A stretch of DNA of 13,322 nucleotides, taken from the NCBI GenBank assembly GCA_028290085.1, contig JAQGKN010000220.1, positions 1 through 13,322 of the forward strand, given 5' to 3'. Position numbers and translations under genes: made by a program. Below the pieces are notes generated by a model that saw nothing but the letters and a program-made list of their open reading frames with translations, searched no databases and was not told where the DNA came from. Below, piece by piece: positions 6,721 to 13,322 of this stretch (its first letter is position 1; every line of letters begins with the position of its first letter). The stretch comes from Hyphomicrobiales bacterium (GTDB taxonomy: Bacteria; Pseudomonadota; Alphaproteobacteria; Rhizobiales; Beijerinckiaceae).

Positions 6721-7044
6721 ATGCCGCTTTTCGGCGACCGTGAGAAAGCTTACGAGGACGTATTCGCGCATGGCGAAGAGACGCGTTTCCGTGCGCTCGC
6801 CCGGCGCAATCGGGCGTTAGGACGTTGGGCGGCCGAACAACTCGAGCTCAGCGGTGATGCCGCCAGCGCTTACGTGGACAAGATCAGTAACAGTACGATC
6901 GTGACCTCCGCCGATGAAGCGCTGTTGGAAATTATCTACGCGGACTTTCAGGCTGCGCACGCTGCTGGGTCCAAGGAGCAGATCCGTCGAAAGATGTCCG
7001 AGTTGATGGCTCTTGCGATCACTCAGGCCAAGTCTACGACGTGA
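6721..7044 (+). CDS. F1-ATPase inhibitor subunit zeta (DUF1476 family)
   Basis: 107 residues from ATG 6721, with GGGAG upstream. The N-terminus reads F-G-D-R-E-K-A-Y-E-D-V-F-A, then E-E-T-R-F-R-A-L-A-R-R-N-R-A-L-G-R-W-A-A. This is the hallmark of the alphaproteobacterial zeta subunit described in Paracoccus denitrificans. In that family the N-terminal segment inserts into F1 and blocks ATP hydrolysis while leaving synthesis possible, and the rest forms a four-helix bundle. The length (about 105) is normal. The C-terminal part (residues 55-105) has the usual acidic then basic helices, with E-Q-I-R-R-K-M-S-E-L. It converges on an ATP synthase epsilon gene, leaving 17 bp between the two stop codons, and is divergent from the DUF3141 operon across the FNR/FixK-like site. 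Many relatives keep one zeta gene away from the atp operon, so this could be the only copy or an extra, conditionally expressed one. Confidence 0.9.
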   Translation: MPLFGDREKAYEDVFAHGEETRFRALARRNRALGRWAAEQLELSGDAASAYVDKISNSTIVTSADEALLEIIYADFQAAHAAGSKEQIRRKMSELMALAITQAKSTT

Positions 7045-7061
7045 ACGAATAACGTGCCGCG

Positions 7062-7463
7062 CTAGATCGTCAGCGTCTCCCTCACCAGCAGAAGACGGTG
7101 GCGGGCAGCTTCAGCTTCGTGCCGTGATGTTTCGCTTCCAGCTGTCTCAATAATGAGATCCATGCTCGCGATTTCCCGGTCGAGGGTGTCGCGTGAAATA
7201 TCGTCGGGAGATAACGTGCGCTCCGCCAACACCGTGACGGTGCGGCCGGTGATTTCCGCGAACCCGCCCCAGACGAACGCGCGACGCTTTCGGTCTTGAA
7301 CATCTGTCAGAACGATCATTCCTACCTGGAGCACCGTCACCAGAGGTTCATGGCCAGACATGATCGTCATCTCGCCTTCACTGCCGGGAAGCACGATTGA
7401 TTTCATCTCCCCGGTCAGGACGACACGTTCCGGCGAAATCAGCTCAAAATCGATAACGGCCAT
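7062..7463 (-). CDS. atpC: F-type ATP synthase subunit epsilon, solitary gene
   Basis: 133 residues from ATG 7463, with GGAGTG upstream on the minus strand; a GTG at 7484 is a weaker alternative. Residues 1-85 match the epsilon beta-sandwich: F-E-L-I-S-P-E-R-V-V-L-T-G-E, then V-L-P-G-S-E-G-E-M-T-I-M-S-G-H-E-P-L-V-T, then W-G-G-F-A-E-I-T-G-R-T-V-T-V-L-A-E. Residues about 90-133 form the C-terminal helical hairpin. Epsilon links the gamma stalk to the c-ring and, through its C-terminal helices, can restrain ATP hydrolysis. In most bacteria atpC is the last gene of atpHAGDC, but here no other ATP synthase structural gene is adjacent. The neighbour is instead the zeta inhibitor. The upstream FNR/FixK-like site (centre 7521.5) is 58 bp from this start codon. 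It may be a second, conditionally expressed epsilon, or the main copy displaced from its operon. Confidence 0.92.
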   Translation of the reverse strand: MAVIDFELISPERVVLTGEMKSIVLPGSEGEMTIMSGHEPLVTVLQVGMIVLTDVQDRKRRAFVWGGFAEITGRTVTVLAERTLSPDDISRDTLDREIASMDLIIETAGSETSRHEAEAARHRLLLVRETLTI

Positions 7464-7514
7464 TTGCGCCACTCCAATTCGCACTCATGGTGTGACTGGG
7501 CTGCAGAGTTGTAT

Positions 7515-7528
7515 TTGATACAGCGCAA
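7515..7528. promoter_or_regulatory. FNR/FixK-like operator between atpC and the hypothetical-ppk2 operon
   Basis: TTGAT-ACAG-CGCAA has a perfect left half-site for the FNR/FixK consensus TTGAT-N4-ATCAA and a CGCAA right half. It lies in the 165-bp divergent gap. For the rightward operon the centre at 7521.5 predicts a class II start near 7563. TATTTT (7550-7555), matching four of six bases of a sigma-70 -10 box, is in the correct place for this. For atpC the predicted start would be near 7480, 17 bp before the ATG; I see no good -10 there. The sequence shares TTGA-N3-AGCGCAA with the site at 6624-6637, which supports both as real. Confidence 0.65.
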
Positions 7529-7628
7529 GGCACGCGATGCTTTCGCGTTTATTTTCGATGAGCAGGGGGATGCTTGTAATGCTCTGCTCAAGACTTGACG
7601 ACCTGAGAGTCGATCACAGGAGTTGTCC

Positions 7629-8138
7629 ATGTCCCTCACGTCCGCACCGAAAGACGAAAAGCACGAAGCGCTCGGTGACGAAGCGTTCATGAGCGCTGAC
7701 GAGTTGCGCGCCTACATGCGCCAGATGGCAATGGCGGAGGCCGCCGGCGGCGACGATGCCGTGGCACGCGCGGAACGCGCGCAGAAAGACATGCTCGAAA
7801 CATTCTCGAAGCCGATCGAGGTCACAGACGAAGTGATCGCCAAGCTGAAGAAAAGGCTTGTTTCGTCGACGCGACAGGCAGCCAAGCGCGGCGAGACCGA
7901 GATCATGGTCATGCGGTTTCCCAACGCGCTGTGCACGGACAATGGCCGCGCGATCAACAATTCAGAAGACGGCTGGCCTGACACACTGACCGGCCGGCCT
8001 CGACAAGCCTATGAGTTCTGGCGCGATGAACTTCGACCCGCAAAGTACAAGCTTAAGGCGATGATAATCGACTGGCCGCATGGCATGCCCGGCGATGTCG
8101 GATTCTTCCTGAGCTGGGCAAGCGCAACCGAGCATTAG
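7629..8138 (+). CDS. Conserved hypothetical protein upstream of ppk2 (169 aa)
   Basis: Starts at ATG 7629 with AGGAG six bases upstream; a TTG two codons earlier is less likely. I cannot assign a named domain. Residues 1-80 are rich in Glu, Asp, Lys and Ala and look helical and soluble, with M-S-A-D-E-L-R-A-Y-M-R-Q-M near residues 21-33. Residues 92-163 look like a compact folded domain: I-M-V-M-R-F-P-N-A-L-C-T-D-N-G-R-A-I-N-N, D-G-W-P-D-T-L-T-G-R-P, Y-E-F-W-R-D-E-L-R-P, then I-I-D-W-P-H-G-M-P-G-D-V-G-F-F-L-S-W. The high content of Trp, Pro and Gly in that block suggests strong conservation of a binding surface. There is no signal peptide or membrane segment. The ppk2 start is 23 bp downstream, so the two genes are almost certainly one operon, and the FNR/FixK-like site with a TATTTT -10 candidate lies in front. 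A role with polyphosphate or low-oxygen physiology is inferred from context only. Confidence 0.85.
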   Translation: MSLTSAPKDEKHEALGDEAFMSADELRAYMRQMAMAEAAGGDDAVARAERAQKDMLETFSKPIEVTDEVIAKLKKRLVSSTRQAAKRGETEIMVMRFPNALCTDNGRAINNSEDGWPDTLTGRPRQAYEFWRDELRPAKYKLKAMIIDWPHGMPGDVGFFLSWASATEH

Positions 8139-8161
8139 CGCTGCGTGCAGGAGGGCGTGTC

Positions 8162-8953
8162 ATGGACGCTGTCATCAAAAAGCCTCTCAAACGTAAGGCC
8201 TACGACCGCGAACTGAAAAAGCTTCACGCCGAAATGGTGAAGCTGCAGCTTTGGGTGCAGCATACCGGTGCCAAGGTGTGCATAGTGTTTGAAGGGCGTG
8301 ACGGGGCCGGCAAGGGAGGTGTCATCAAGGCGCTTGTCGACCGCGTCAGCCCGCGCATCTTCAGGGTGATCGCCCTGCCCCCGCCGACCGAGCGCGAGAA
8401 ATCGCAGATGTTCGTGCAGCGCTAACTCCCACATCTCCCGGCAGCTGGCGAGATCGTGATCTTCGACCGTAGCTGGTACAATCGTGCCGGCATCGAGCGT
8501 GTCATGGGCTATTGCACGGACGAACAGCTGAAGGGCTTTCTGGCGACCGCTCCTGGTGTCGAAAAAGCCATTGTCGGATCGGGTGTGATCCTCCTCAAAT
8601 ACTGGCTGGAGGTTAGCCCGGACGAACAGACGCGCCGGATGGAGCAGCGGATTTCCGACCCGCGAAAAATCTGGAAGCTCTCGCCGATGGACCTCAAGTC
8701 TTACAGCCGCTGGTACGATTATTCGCGAGCGCGCGACGACATGTTCATGGCTTCGGACACGGCGTGGGCGCCATGGTACGTCGCGAATTCGGACGACAAG
8801 AAACGAGCGCGACTGAACATACTCACGCACATACTCTTCAACATCCCATACGAGGCCCCGCACCGCGACAAGGTCAAGTTGCCAAAGCGGCAGAAGGCCG
8901 AGGGTTATATCGAGCCCGATTACGCCTATCGGCGCGTACCGGATGTCCACTGA
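8162..8953 (+). pseudogene. ppk2: Polyphosphate kinase 2 (class I type) interrupted by one in-frame TAA
   Basis: ATG 8162 follows AGGAGGG at good spacing. Read through one stop, the frame gives 263 codons before the final TGA, close to a full single-domain PPK2. Walker A is G-R-D-G-A-G-K-G-G (residues 45-53, Lys51). Walker B is I-V-I-F-D-R-S-W-Y-N-R (98-108, Asp102). The lid-like basic segment includes Q-R-I-S-D-P-R-K-I-W-K-L-S-P. PPK2 moves phosphate between polyphosphate and nucleoside diphosphates. At codon 88 (8423-8425) there is TAA where the family has Tyr in Q-R-Y, and the reading frame continues without any shift into L-P-H-L-P-A-A-G-E. A single TAC or TAT to TAA change explains it. 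Everything downstream remains well conserved, so the lesion is recent, a sequencing error, or read through. Two separate products are possible, using GTG 8456 for the second, but these would split Walker A from Walker B. Confidence 0.88.
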
Positions 8954-8972
8954 CGATTTTTGGCATGAGATC

Positions 8973-8991
8973 GGAGGACTTTCGTTCCTCC
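8973..8991 (+). terminator. Weak hairpin after ppk2
   Basis: GGAGGA (8973-8978) and TCCTCC (8986-8991) can pair as a 6-bp stem with a 7-base loop, 20 bases after the ppk2 stop. There is no T-run after it, so intrinsic termination is doubtful. The rest of the 203-bp gap up to the adaptor gene shows no convincing promoter; TTGTCA at 9029-9034 has no well-spaced -10 partner. Confidence 0.2.
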
Positions 8992-9156
8992 ATATGTCGA
9001 AGGATATAGGGAGCCTCATCCGCGCAATTTGTCAGAAACGTACTTAGCTAAAGGAACGGTATCGCCGACCGAATTTCAGGTTCTATGTTGCTTCTCTGCG
9101 CCGAGGGGTCGCTTCTCGGGCACAGCCGATTTTGAGAACAACTGGAAAGCCTCGCC

Positions 9157-10284
9157 ATGGCTACAGCTGTCGATCGTTTCATCGCCCCCATCTTTTGCGC
9201 CTGTCTCGTCGTGCAACTTGCGGGGTCCGCCTGGTCACAACCAGCGGCCCCCCCCCCTATTCCGGTTGCTACGGCGCCGGTCGAGTCGCACGCCATCTCG
9301 AAAACGTCGACCTTCGTGGGCCGGGTCGAGGCGATCGGGCGGGTCGAAATCCGCGCACGCGTCAAGGGTTTTGTAGATGCTGTTCTCTTCACGGAGGGCA
9401 TGCTCGTCCACGAGGAAGATCCCCTGTACCGCATCGAAAAAGGGTTGTTCGAAGCCGATGTGCAGCAGGCACAGGGTGCGCTCGACCGCAGTATCGCGAC
9501 CCATCAACTCGCAGAGCTGCAGCTCGACCGCGCAGAGGAACTCCTCAGCAAAAAGGCCGGAACGGCGGTCGACCGCGACAAGGCACGCGCTGAGGAACAA
9601 CGGGCCAAGGCGACGATCCTCAGCGATCAGGGCAATCTGCAGACTGCCAAAATCAATTTGGGTTATACGGCGATCACCGCCCCGATCACCGGCCGCATCG
9701 GACGTACATCTGTAACCAAAGGCAACGTGGTCGGTCCGGACTCGGGTCCGCTGGCGATCATCGTGAGCCAGGACCCGATGTATGTGACCTTTCCGGTGAG
9801 CCAACGCGAATTCCTGCGTCGTGGAGATACGGCGCAGAAGGTCGATCTCAAAAGCATCAAGGTGCAGATCCAGTTTTCGGACGGCAGCACGTATGATCAG
9901 ACCGGGCAAATCGACTTCCTCGACGTGAGCGTGGACCGCACGACGGATACGGTGATCGCGCGTGCCAGAATGCCAAATCCTGCGGGCAACCTCACAGACG
10001 GACAGTTGGTCCGCGTGCTTCTCGAAAGCGGAACACCTGACAATAAGCTCGTGGTGCGCCAATCCGCGTTGATCGCCGACCAGGGTGGCACTTATGTCTT
10101 CGTGGTTCAGGACGGAAAAGCCGTCGTGAAGCGCGTCAAGCTGGGTGCGGAAGCAGGTTCCGACATCGTTGTCGAGGACGGGCTCGCGGCGGGCGATCAG
10201 GTGATCGTGGAGGGCCTGCAGACAGTGCGCGCCGGCTCACCCGTTCGTGCGAGACCTGCGCCCAAAGAGCTTGGGGGAGCCTAG
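9157..10284 (+). CDS. RND efflux periplasmic adaptor (membrane fusion protein)
   Basis: 375 residues from ATG 9157, with GGAAAG upstream. A signal peptide covers about residues 1-27, with likely cleavage near A-G-S-A-W-S; no lipobox cysteine is placed as in AcrA, so the protein may be unlipidated. Domains in order: a half lipoyl motif (I-R-A-R-V-K-G-F-V, 65-73), an alpha-helical hairpin (about 95-160), the second lipoyl half (A-P-I-T-G-R-I-G, 175-182), then beta-barrel and membrane-proximal domains. The hairpin has an RLS-like TolC-docking pattern: R125, L129 and T136 in R-A-E-E-L-L-S-K-K-A-G-T, with Thr replacing the usual Ser. It bridges the inner-membrane pump to an outer-membrane channel. 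The pump gene begins 3 bases after its stop, so the two are translationally close. No regulator (TetR or LysR type) or outer-membrane factor gene is in the window. Ten consecutive C bases fall at codons 31-34. Confidence 0.93.
   Translation: MATAVDRFIAPIFCACLVVQLAGSAWSQPAAPPPIPVATAPVESHAISKTSTFVGRVEAIGRVEIRARVKGFVDAVLFTEGMLVHEEDPLYRIEKGLFEADVQQAQGALDRSIATHQLAELQLDRAEELLSKKAGTAVDRDKARAEEQRAKATILSDQGNLQTAKINLGYTAITAPITGRIGRTSVTKGNVVGPDSGPLAIIVSQDPMYVTFPVSQREFLRRGDTAQKVDLKSIKVQIQFSDGSTYDQTGQIDFLDVSVDRTTDTVIARARMPNPAGNLTDGQLVRVLLESGTPDNKLVVRQSALIADQGGTYVFVVQDGKAVVKRVKLGAEAGSDIVVEDGLAAGDQVIVEGLQTVRAGSPVRARPAPKELGGA
9248..9257 (+). repeat. C10 homopolymer tract inside the adaptor gene
   Basis: Ten C bases in a row encode the A-P-P-P stretch just after the predicted signal peptide. 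A gain or loss of one C would shift the frame and abolish the adaptor. It is the longest single-base run I noticed in the window. Confidence 0.9.
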
Positions 10285-10287
10285 GCA

Positions 10288-13200
10288 ATGCTGTCATGGG
10301 TTTTTATCGACCGGCCCCGCCTCGCCATCGTCATTGCCATCGTCACGACCATCGCGGGCCTCGTTGCCTTGCTGTCGATCCCGGTTGCGCAATATCCGGA
10401 TATCGTTCCACCGCAGGTTTCGGTAACGACGTCTTATCCCGGCGCATCGGGCGCCGTTGTAGATGCGACGGTTGCCCAGCCCATCGAAGCGCAGGTCGTG
10501 GGCGTCGACAAGATGATCTACATGAAGAGCGTCAGCGGCGACGATGGCAGCTACTCGCTCATCGCGTCGTTTGAACTCGGCACCGATCCCGACATCAATG
10601 CGGTCAACGTGAATAATCGCGTGCAGGTCGCTGTGTCGAAGCTTCCGCAAGAGGTGCAGCGGCAGGGTATCACGGTCAAGAAGAAGTCGTCGGCGCTGCT
10701 TGGCGTGATCGCCTTCTACTCGCCCAAGAACACACTCGATCCGCTGTACCTGTCCAATTACGTCACCATCAACATTCTCGATCAAGTGCGCAGCACGCCC
10801 GGCGTCGGCGACGCCAGTCTGTGGGGGCCGCAGGATTACGCCATGCGGGCGTGGATCGACACCGATCGGCTGACCGGGCTCGGGCTGACGACAGGCGATC
10901 TCATCTCCGCAATCCAGTCGCAGAATGTGCAGGCCGCCGTGGGCCGTATCGGTGCGCGCCCTATCTCGGACGACCAGACATTGCAGCTCAACATCCAGAC
11001 GCAAGGACGCCTGACTTCCGTGGACGAATTCGCGCAGATTGTTATTCGCAGCAATCCGGACGGATCGGTGCTGCGTCTGGGCGATGTCGCGCGTCTGGAA
11101 CTCGGGGCCACCAGCCTCGACCGCGAGACCCGTTTGAACGGCGGTGCGGCGTCGGTGATGGCGATCTATCAATCCCCGGGCGCCAATGCGATCACGACGC
11201 TGGATGCCGTACGCAAGCGCATTGAGGAATTGTCGAAACGGTTCCCCGACGATCTCGCCTGGAAGACGACTTACGATCCGACAACCTTTGTGCGCGAGAC
11301 AATCCATGAGGTGCAGAAAACGCTGATCGAGGCGTTCATTCTCGTCGTTCTGGTCGTCTTCATTTTCCTCGGCAGCCTGCGTGCGACGCTTATCCCGACC
11401 CTCGCCGTTCCCGTGAGCCTGATCGGCACGTTCGTGGCGTTGAAGGCATTCGGCTATTCCGCGAATTCCGTGTCGCTGCTGGCCATTGTGCTGGCCATCG
11501 GCATTGTCGTGGACGACGCTATCGTGGTCGTCGAGAACGTCGAGCGCGTCATGGCGGAGGAGCCAGATCTCAGTCCGGCAGATGCCGCCAAGAAGGCCAT
11601 GAAAGAGATCACTGCGCCGATCATCGCGATTACGCTCGTGCTGTTATCTGTGTTTGTTCCGGTCGCGTTTATCCCGGGAATTTCAGGTGAATTGTTCCGC
11701 CAGTTCGCGGTCACGGTCACGGTCGCAGTTGCGATGCTGTTGTCCGCCGTCAATGCACTGACGTTGTCGCCTGCCCTTTGCGGTGTGCTGTTGCGTCCGC
11801 ACCATGGGCCGCAGCGCGGCGTCATGGGGATGATCATGCGCGCGATCGACCGGGTGCGCGACGCATACGGAGTTGCCGCGGCGCGTCTGGTGCGCATCTC
11901 GATCATTGGGCTTGTCCTCTGCGGCGCCGCGTTTGTCGGCATCGGCGCTCTGATGAAGATGACTCCGACGGGGTTTTTGCCCGAGGACGATCAAGGTGCT
12001 TTCTTCATCGTCGTACAATCGCCGGATGGGTCTTCCGTCGCGCGAACCGCCGAAATCGTGCGACGCGCGGAAGACGTGTTGCGGCAAGACGAAGCCGTGG
12101 CTGATTTTACCTCGGTGATCGGCCTCAACTTCATCGACAATTATTCGCAATCGAACGCCGCCTTTTTTGTTGTGACTCTGAAATCCTTCGAAGAGCGCAA
12201 GGACAAATCACTCAGCGCGGCGGCCACCATGGCGCGGCTGGCGCCCAAGTTCGCGCAAATCGAGGGAGGCCGGATCGTGCCTCTGGCGCCACCTCCGATC
12301 ATTGGTCTCGGCACAGGCGGCGGCTTCAGCTATGTGCTGCAGGATCTGCGCGGCGGCGACTCCAAGGCGCTTGCGCAGGTGTTGCGCGGCTTAACCATTG
12401 CTGCCAACGAAGACCCGCAATTGAGAGGCGTGTTCAGTACATTCTCTGCCACGAATCCATCGCTGTTTCTCGACATCGACCGGCAGAAGGTCGAAGTTCT
12501 CGGCGTTTCCATGAACAGCGTGTTTCAGGCTTTGCAAGCTTCACTCGGCGGCTACTACGTCAACGATGTGAATCTGTTTGGACGCACGTGGCAGGTGCAA
12601 GTGCAGGCCGAGGCCAAGGACAGGTCAGGCATCGACGACATCTACCGCATCAACGTGCGCAACAATGAGGGCAAGATGGTGCCCTTGCGCAGCGTGCTCG
12701 AGGTGCGCGTCGTCGTCGGCCCCCCTGCCCTGATTCGCTACAACAATCTGCGCGCCATCACCGTGCAAGGCGCACCCGCGCCAGGCGTTTCATCGGGACA
12801 GGCCCTGAAAGCGATGGAGGCGGTCGCCGCAAAGACACTGCCTGCTGCCTATGCCGGCGAATGGACCGACACCGCGTTTCAGGAAAAACGTGCCGAGGGC
12901 AAGACCGCGATGATTTTGGGCCTCGCTGTGCTCTTTGCCTTCCTGTTCCTGGTCGCGCTTTACGAGAGCTGGACGATCCCGGTCCCGGTTCTGCTGTCCG
13001 TGTCCATCGGCGTATTCGGCGCGCTGGGCGCGCTTTATCTCGGTCATCTGACGCTCGATCTCTACGCACAGATCGGCATGATCGTGCTTATCGGCCTGGC
13101 GGCGAAGAACGGCATTCTGATTGTCGAATTCGCCAAGGAGCAGCGTGAAAAAGGCGTCCCACTGCACGAGGCTGCGGCGGAGGGAGCGCGTCTGCGGTTC

Positions 13201-13322
13201 CGCCCGGTCATGATGACGTCGCTTGCTTTCATCCTCGGGCTGTATCCGCTTGTCGTTGCGGAAGGTGCCTCGCAACTGGCGCGTCGCGATGTCGGAACTC
13301 CGGTCTTCGGCGGTATGATCCT
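10288..13322 (+). CDS. RND multidrug efflux pump, HAE1 (AcrB/MexB) family, truncated by window end
   Basis: Starts at ATG 10288, 3 bases after the adaptor stop, with GGGGGAG about ten bases upstream inside that gene. It stays open for 1011 codons to the right edge; the family is about 1030-1060 residues, so only the last few dozen are missing. The first transmembrane segment follows [13 protein letters not shown] and Y-P-G-A-S-G are typical of HAE1 pumps. The proton-relay residues are intact: D409 and D410 in [16 protein letters not shown] (TM4) and K940 in [11 protein letters not shown] (TM10), corresponding to AcrB D407, D408 and K940. [13 protein letters not shown] lies near the end. It exports drugs, solvents or other amphiphiles from periplasm or inner leaflet, driven by protons. 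A metal-exporting (CusA-type) role is not supported. Substrate is unknown. Confidence 0.95.
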   Translation, partial: MLSWVFIDRPRLAIVIAIVTTIAGLVALLSIPVAQYPDIVPPQVSVTTSYPGASGAVVDATVAQPIEAQVVGVDKMIYMKSVSGDDGSYSLIASFELGTDPDINAVNVNNRVQVAVSKLPQEVQRQGITVKKKSSALLGVIAFYSPKNTLDPLYLSNYVTINILDQVRSTPGVGDASLWGPQDYAMRAWIDTDRLTGLGLTTGDLISAIQSQNVQAAVGRIGARPISDDQTLQLNIQTQGRLTSVDEFAQIVIRSNPDGSVLRLGDVARLELGATSLDRETRLNGGAASVMAIYQSPGANAITTLDAVRKRIEELSKRFPDDLAWKTTYDPTTFVRETIHEVQKTLIEAFILVVLVVFIFLGSLRATLIPTLAVPVSLIGTFVALKAFGYSANSVSLLAIVLAIGIVVDDAIVVVENVERVMAEEPDLSPADAAKKAMKEITAPIIAITLVLLSVFVPVAFIPGISGELFRQFAVTVTVAVAMLLSAVNALTLSPALCGVLLRPHHGPQRGVMGMIMRAIDRVRDAYGVAAARLVRISIIGLVLCGAAFVGIGALMKMTPTGFLPEDDQGAFFIVVQSPDGSSVARTAEIVRRAEDVLRQDEAVADFTSVIGLNFIDNYSQSNAAFFVVTLKSFEERKDKSLSAAATMARLAPKFAQIEGGRIVPLAPPPIIGLGTGGGFSYVLQDLRGGDSKALAQVLRGLTIAANEDPQLRGVFSTFSATNPSLFLDIDRQKVEVLGVSMNSVFQALQASLGGYYVNDVNLFGRTWQVQVQAEAKDRSGIDDIYRINVRNNEGKMVPLRSVLEVRVVVGPPALIRYNNLRAITVQGAPAPGVSSGQALKAMEAVAAKTLPAAYAGEWTDTAFQEKRAEGKTAMILGLAVLFAFLFLVALYESWTIPVPVLLSVSIGVFGALGALYLGHLTLDLYAQIGMIVLIGLAAKNGILIVEFAKEQREKGVPLHEAAAEGARLRFRPVMMTSLAFILGLYPLVVAEGASQLARRDVGTPVFGGMI

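Noticed and set aside
8423..8458. ppk2 as two deliberately separate genes
   Set aside because: The second half has no clear ribosome binding site before GTG 8456 and the split would separate Walker A from Walker B; a nonsense mutation or sequence error is simpler.
8135..9019. Long minus-strand open frame (294 codons) opposite ppk2
   Set aside because: It is the antisense shadow of ppk2. The plus strand has clear Walker motifs and a ribosome binding site, while this frame resembles no protein family I know.
9235..10062. Minus-strand open frame (275 codons) opposite the adaptor gene
   Set aside because: Shadow frame with no recognisable features; the plus-strand adaptor is complete.
10294..11307. 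Long minus-strand open frame (337 codons) opposite the RND pump
   Set aside because: Arg/His-rich antisense shadow of a high-GC gene; the plus strand encodes an unbroken RND pump with all key residues.

Overview
The window looks like a piece of an alphaproteobacterial chromosome, most likely Hyphomicrobiales (Rhizobiales). The evidence is the high-GC codon use, a DUF1476-type F1-ATPase inhibitor (zeta) that is typical of Alphaproteobacteria, a DUF3141 synthase-like protein beside a FabI-like reductase, a Bug-type binding protein, and FixK/FNR-like sites. Genus cannot be told from the sequence. Genes are tightly packed and no gene-free stretch exceeds about 205 bp. No tRNA, rRNA, IS element, CRISPR array or phage gene was seen.

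Region A (1-3531) looks like the edge of a catabolic locus. It holds the C-terminus of a molybdenum hydroxylase large subunit, a Tat-exported alpha/beta-hydrolase-fold protein without the usual nucleophile serine, a Bug/TctC-type periplasmic binding protein, an AhpD-like (carboxymuconolactone decarboxylase family) protein, and a divergent small cupin that probably starts at TTG. The substrate is unknown. The combination suggests uptake and oxidation of an aromatic, heterocyclic or organic acid compound.

Region B (3544-8953) is the most interesting part. A DUF3141 protein with a PHA-synthase-like Cys-Asp-His arrangement and a FabI-like reductase form a minus-strand operon. Divergent from it is a zeta-type F1-ATPase inhibitor, which converges on a solitary ATP synthase epsilon gene (atpC). 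Divergent from atpC is an unrecognised 169-aa protein followed by a class I-like polyphosphate kinase 2. Both divergent intergenic regions carry a 14-bp site, TTGAC/T-N4-CGCAA, that resembles CRP/FNR-family (FNR, FixK, Anr) operators. One site lies almost exactly midway between its two start codons. I infer a low-oxygen, energy-conserving gene set: brakes on F1 ATP hydrolysis, polyphosphate/nucleotide phosphotransfer, and an acyl or polyester storage or redox function. The ppk2 gene has a single in-frame TAA where a conserved tyrosine is expected, between Walker A and Walker B, so it is broken, mis-sequenced or read through.

Region C (9157-13322) is an RND efflux operon: a periplasmic adaptor, then an AcrB/MexB-type (HAE1) inner-membrane pump cut off by the window end. 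The adaptor gene has a run of ten C bases just after its signal-peptide codons, a possible slippage site.
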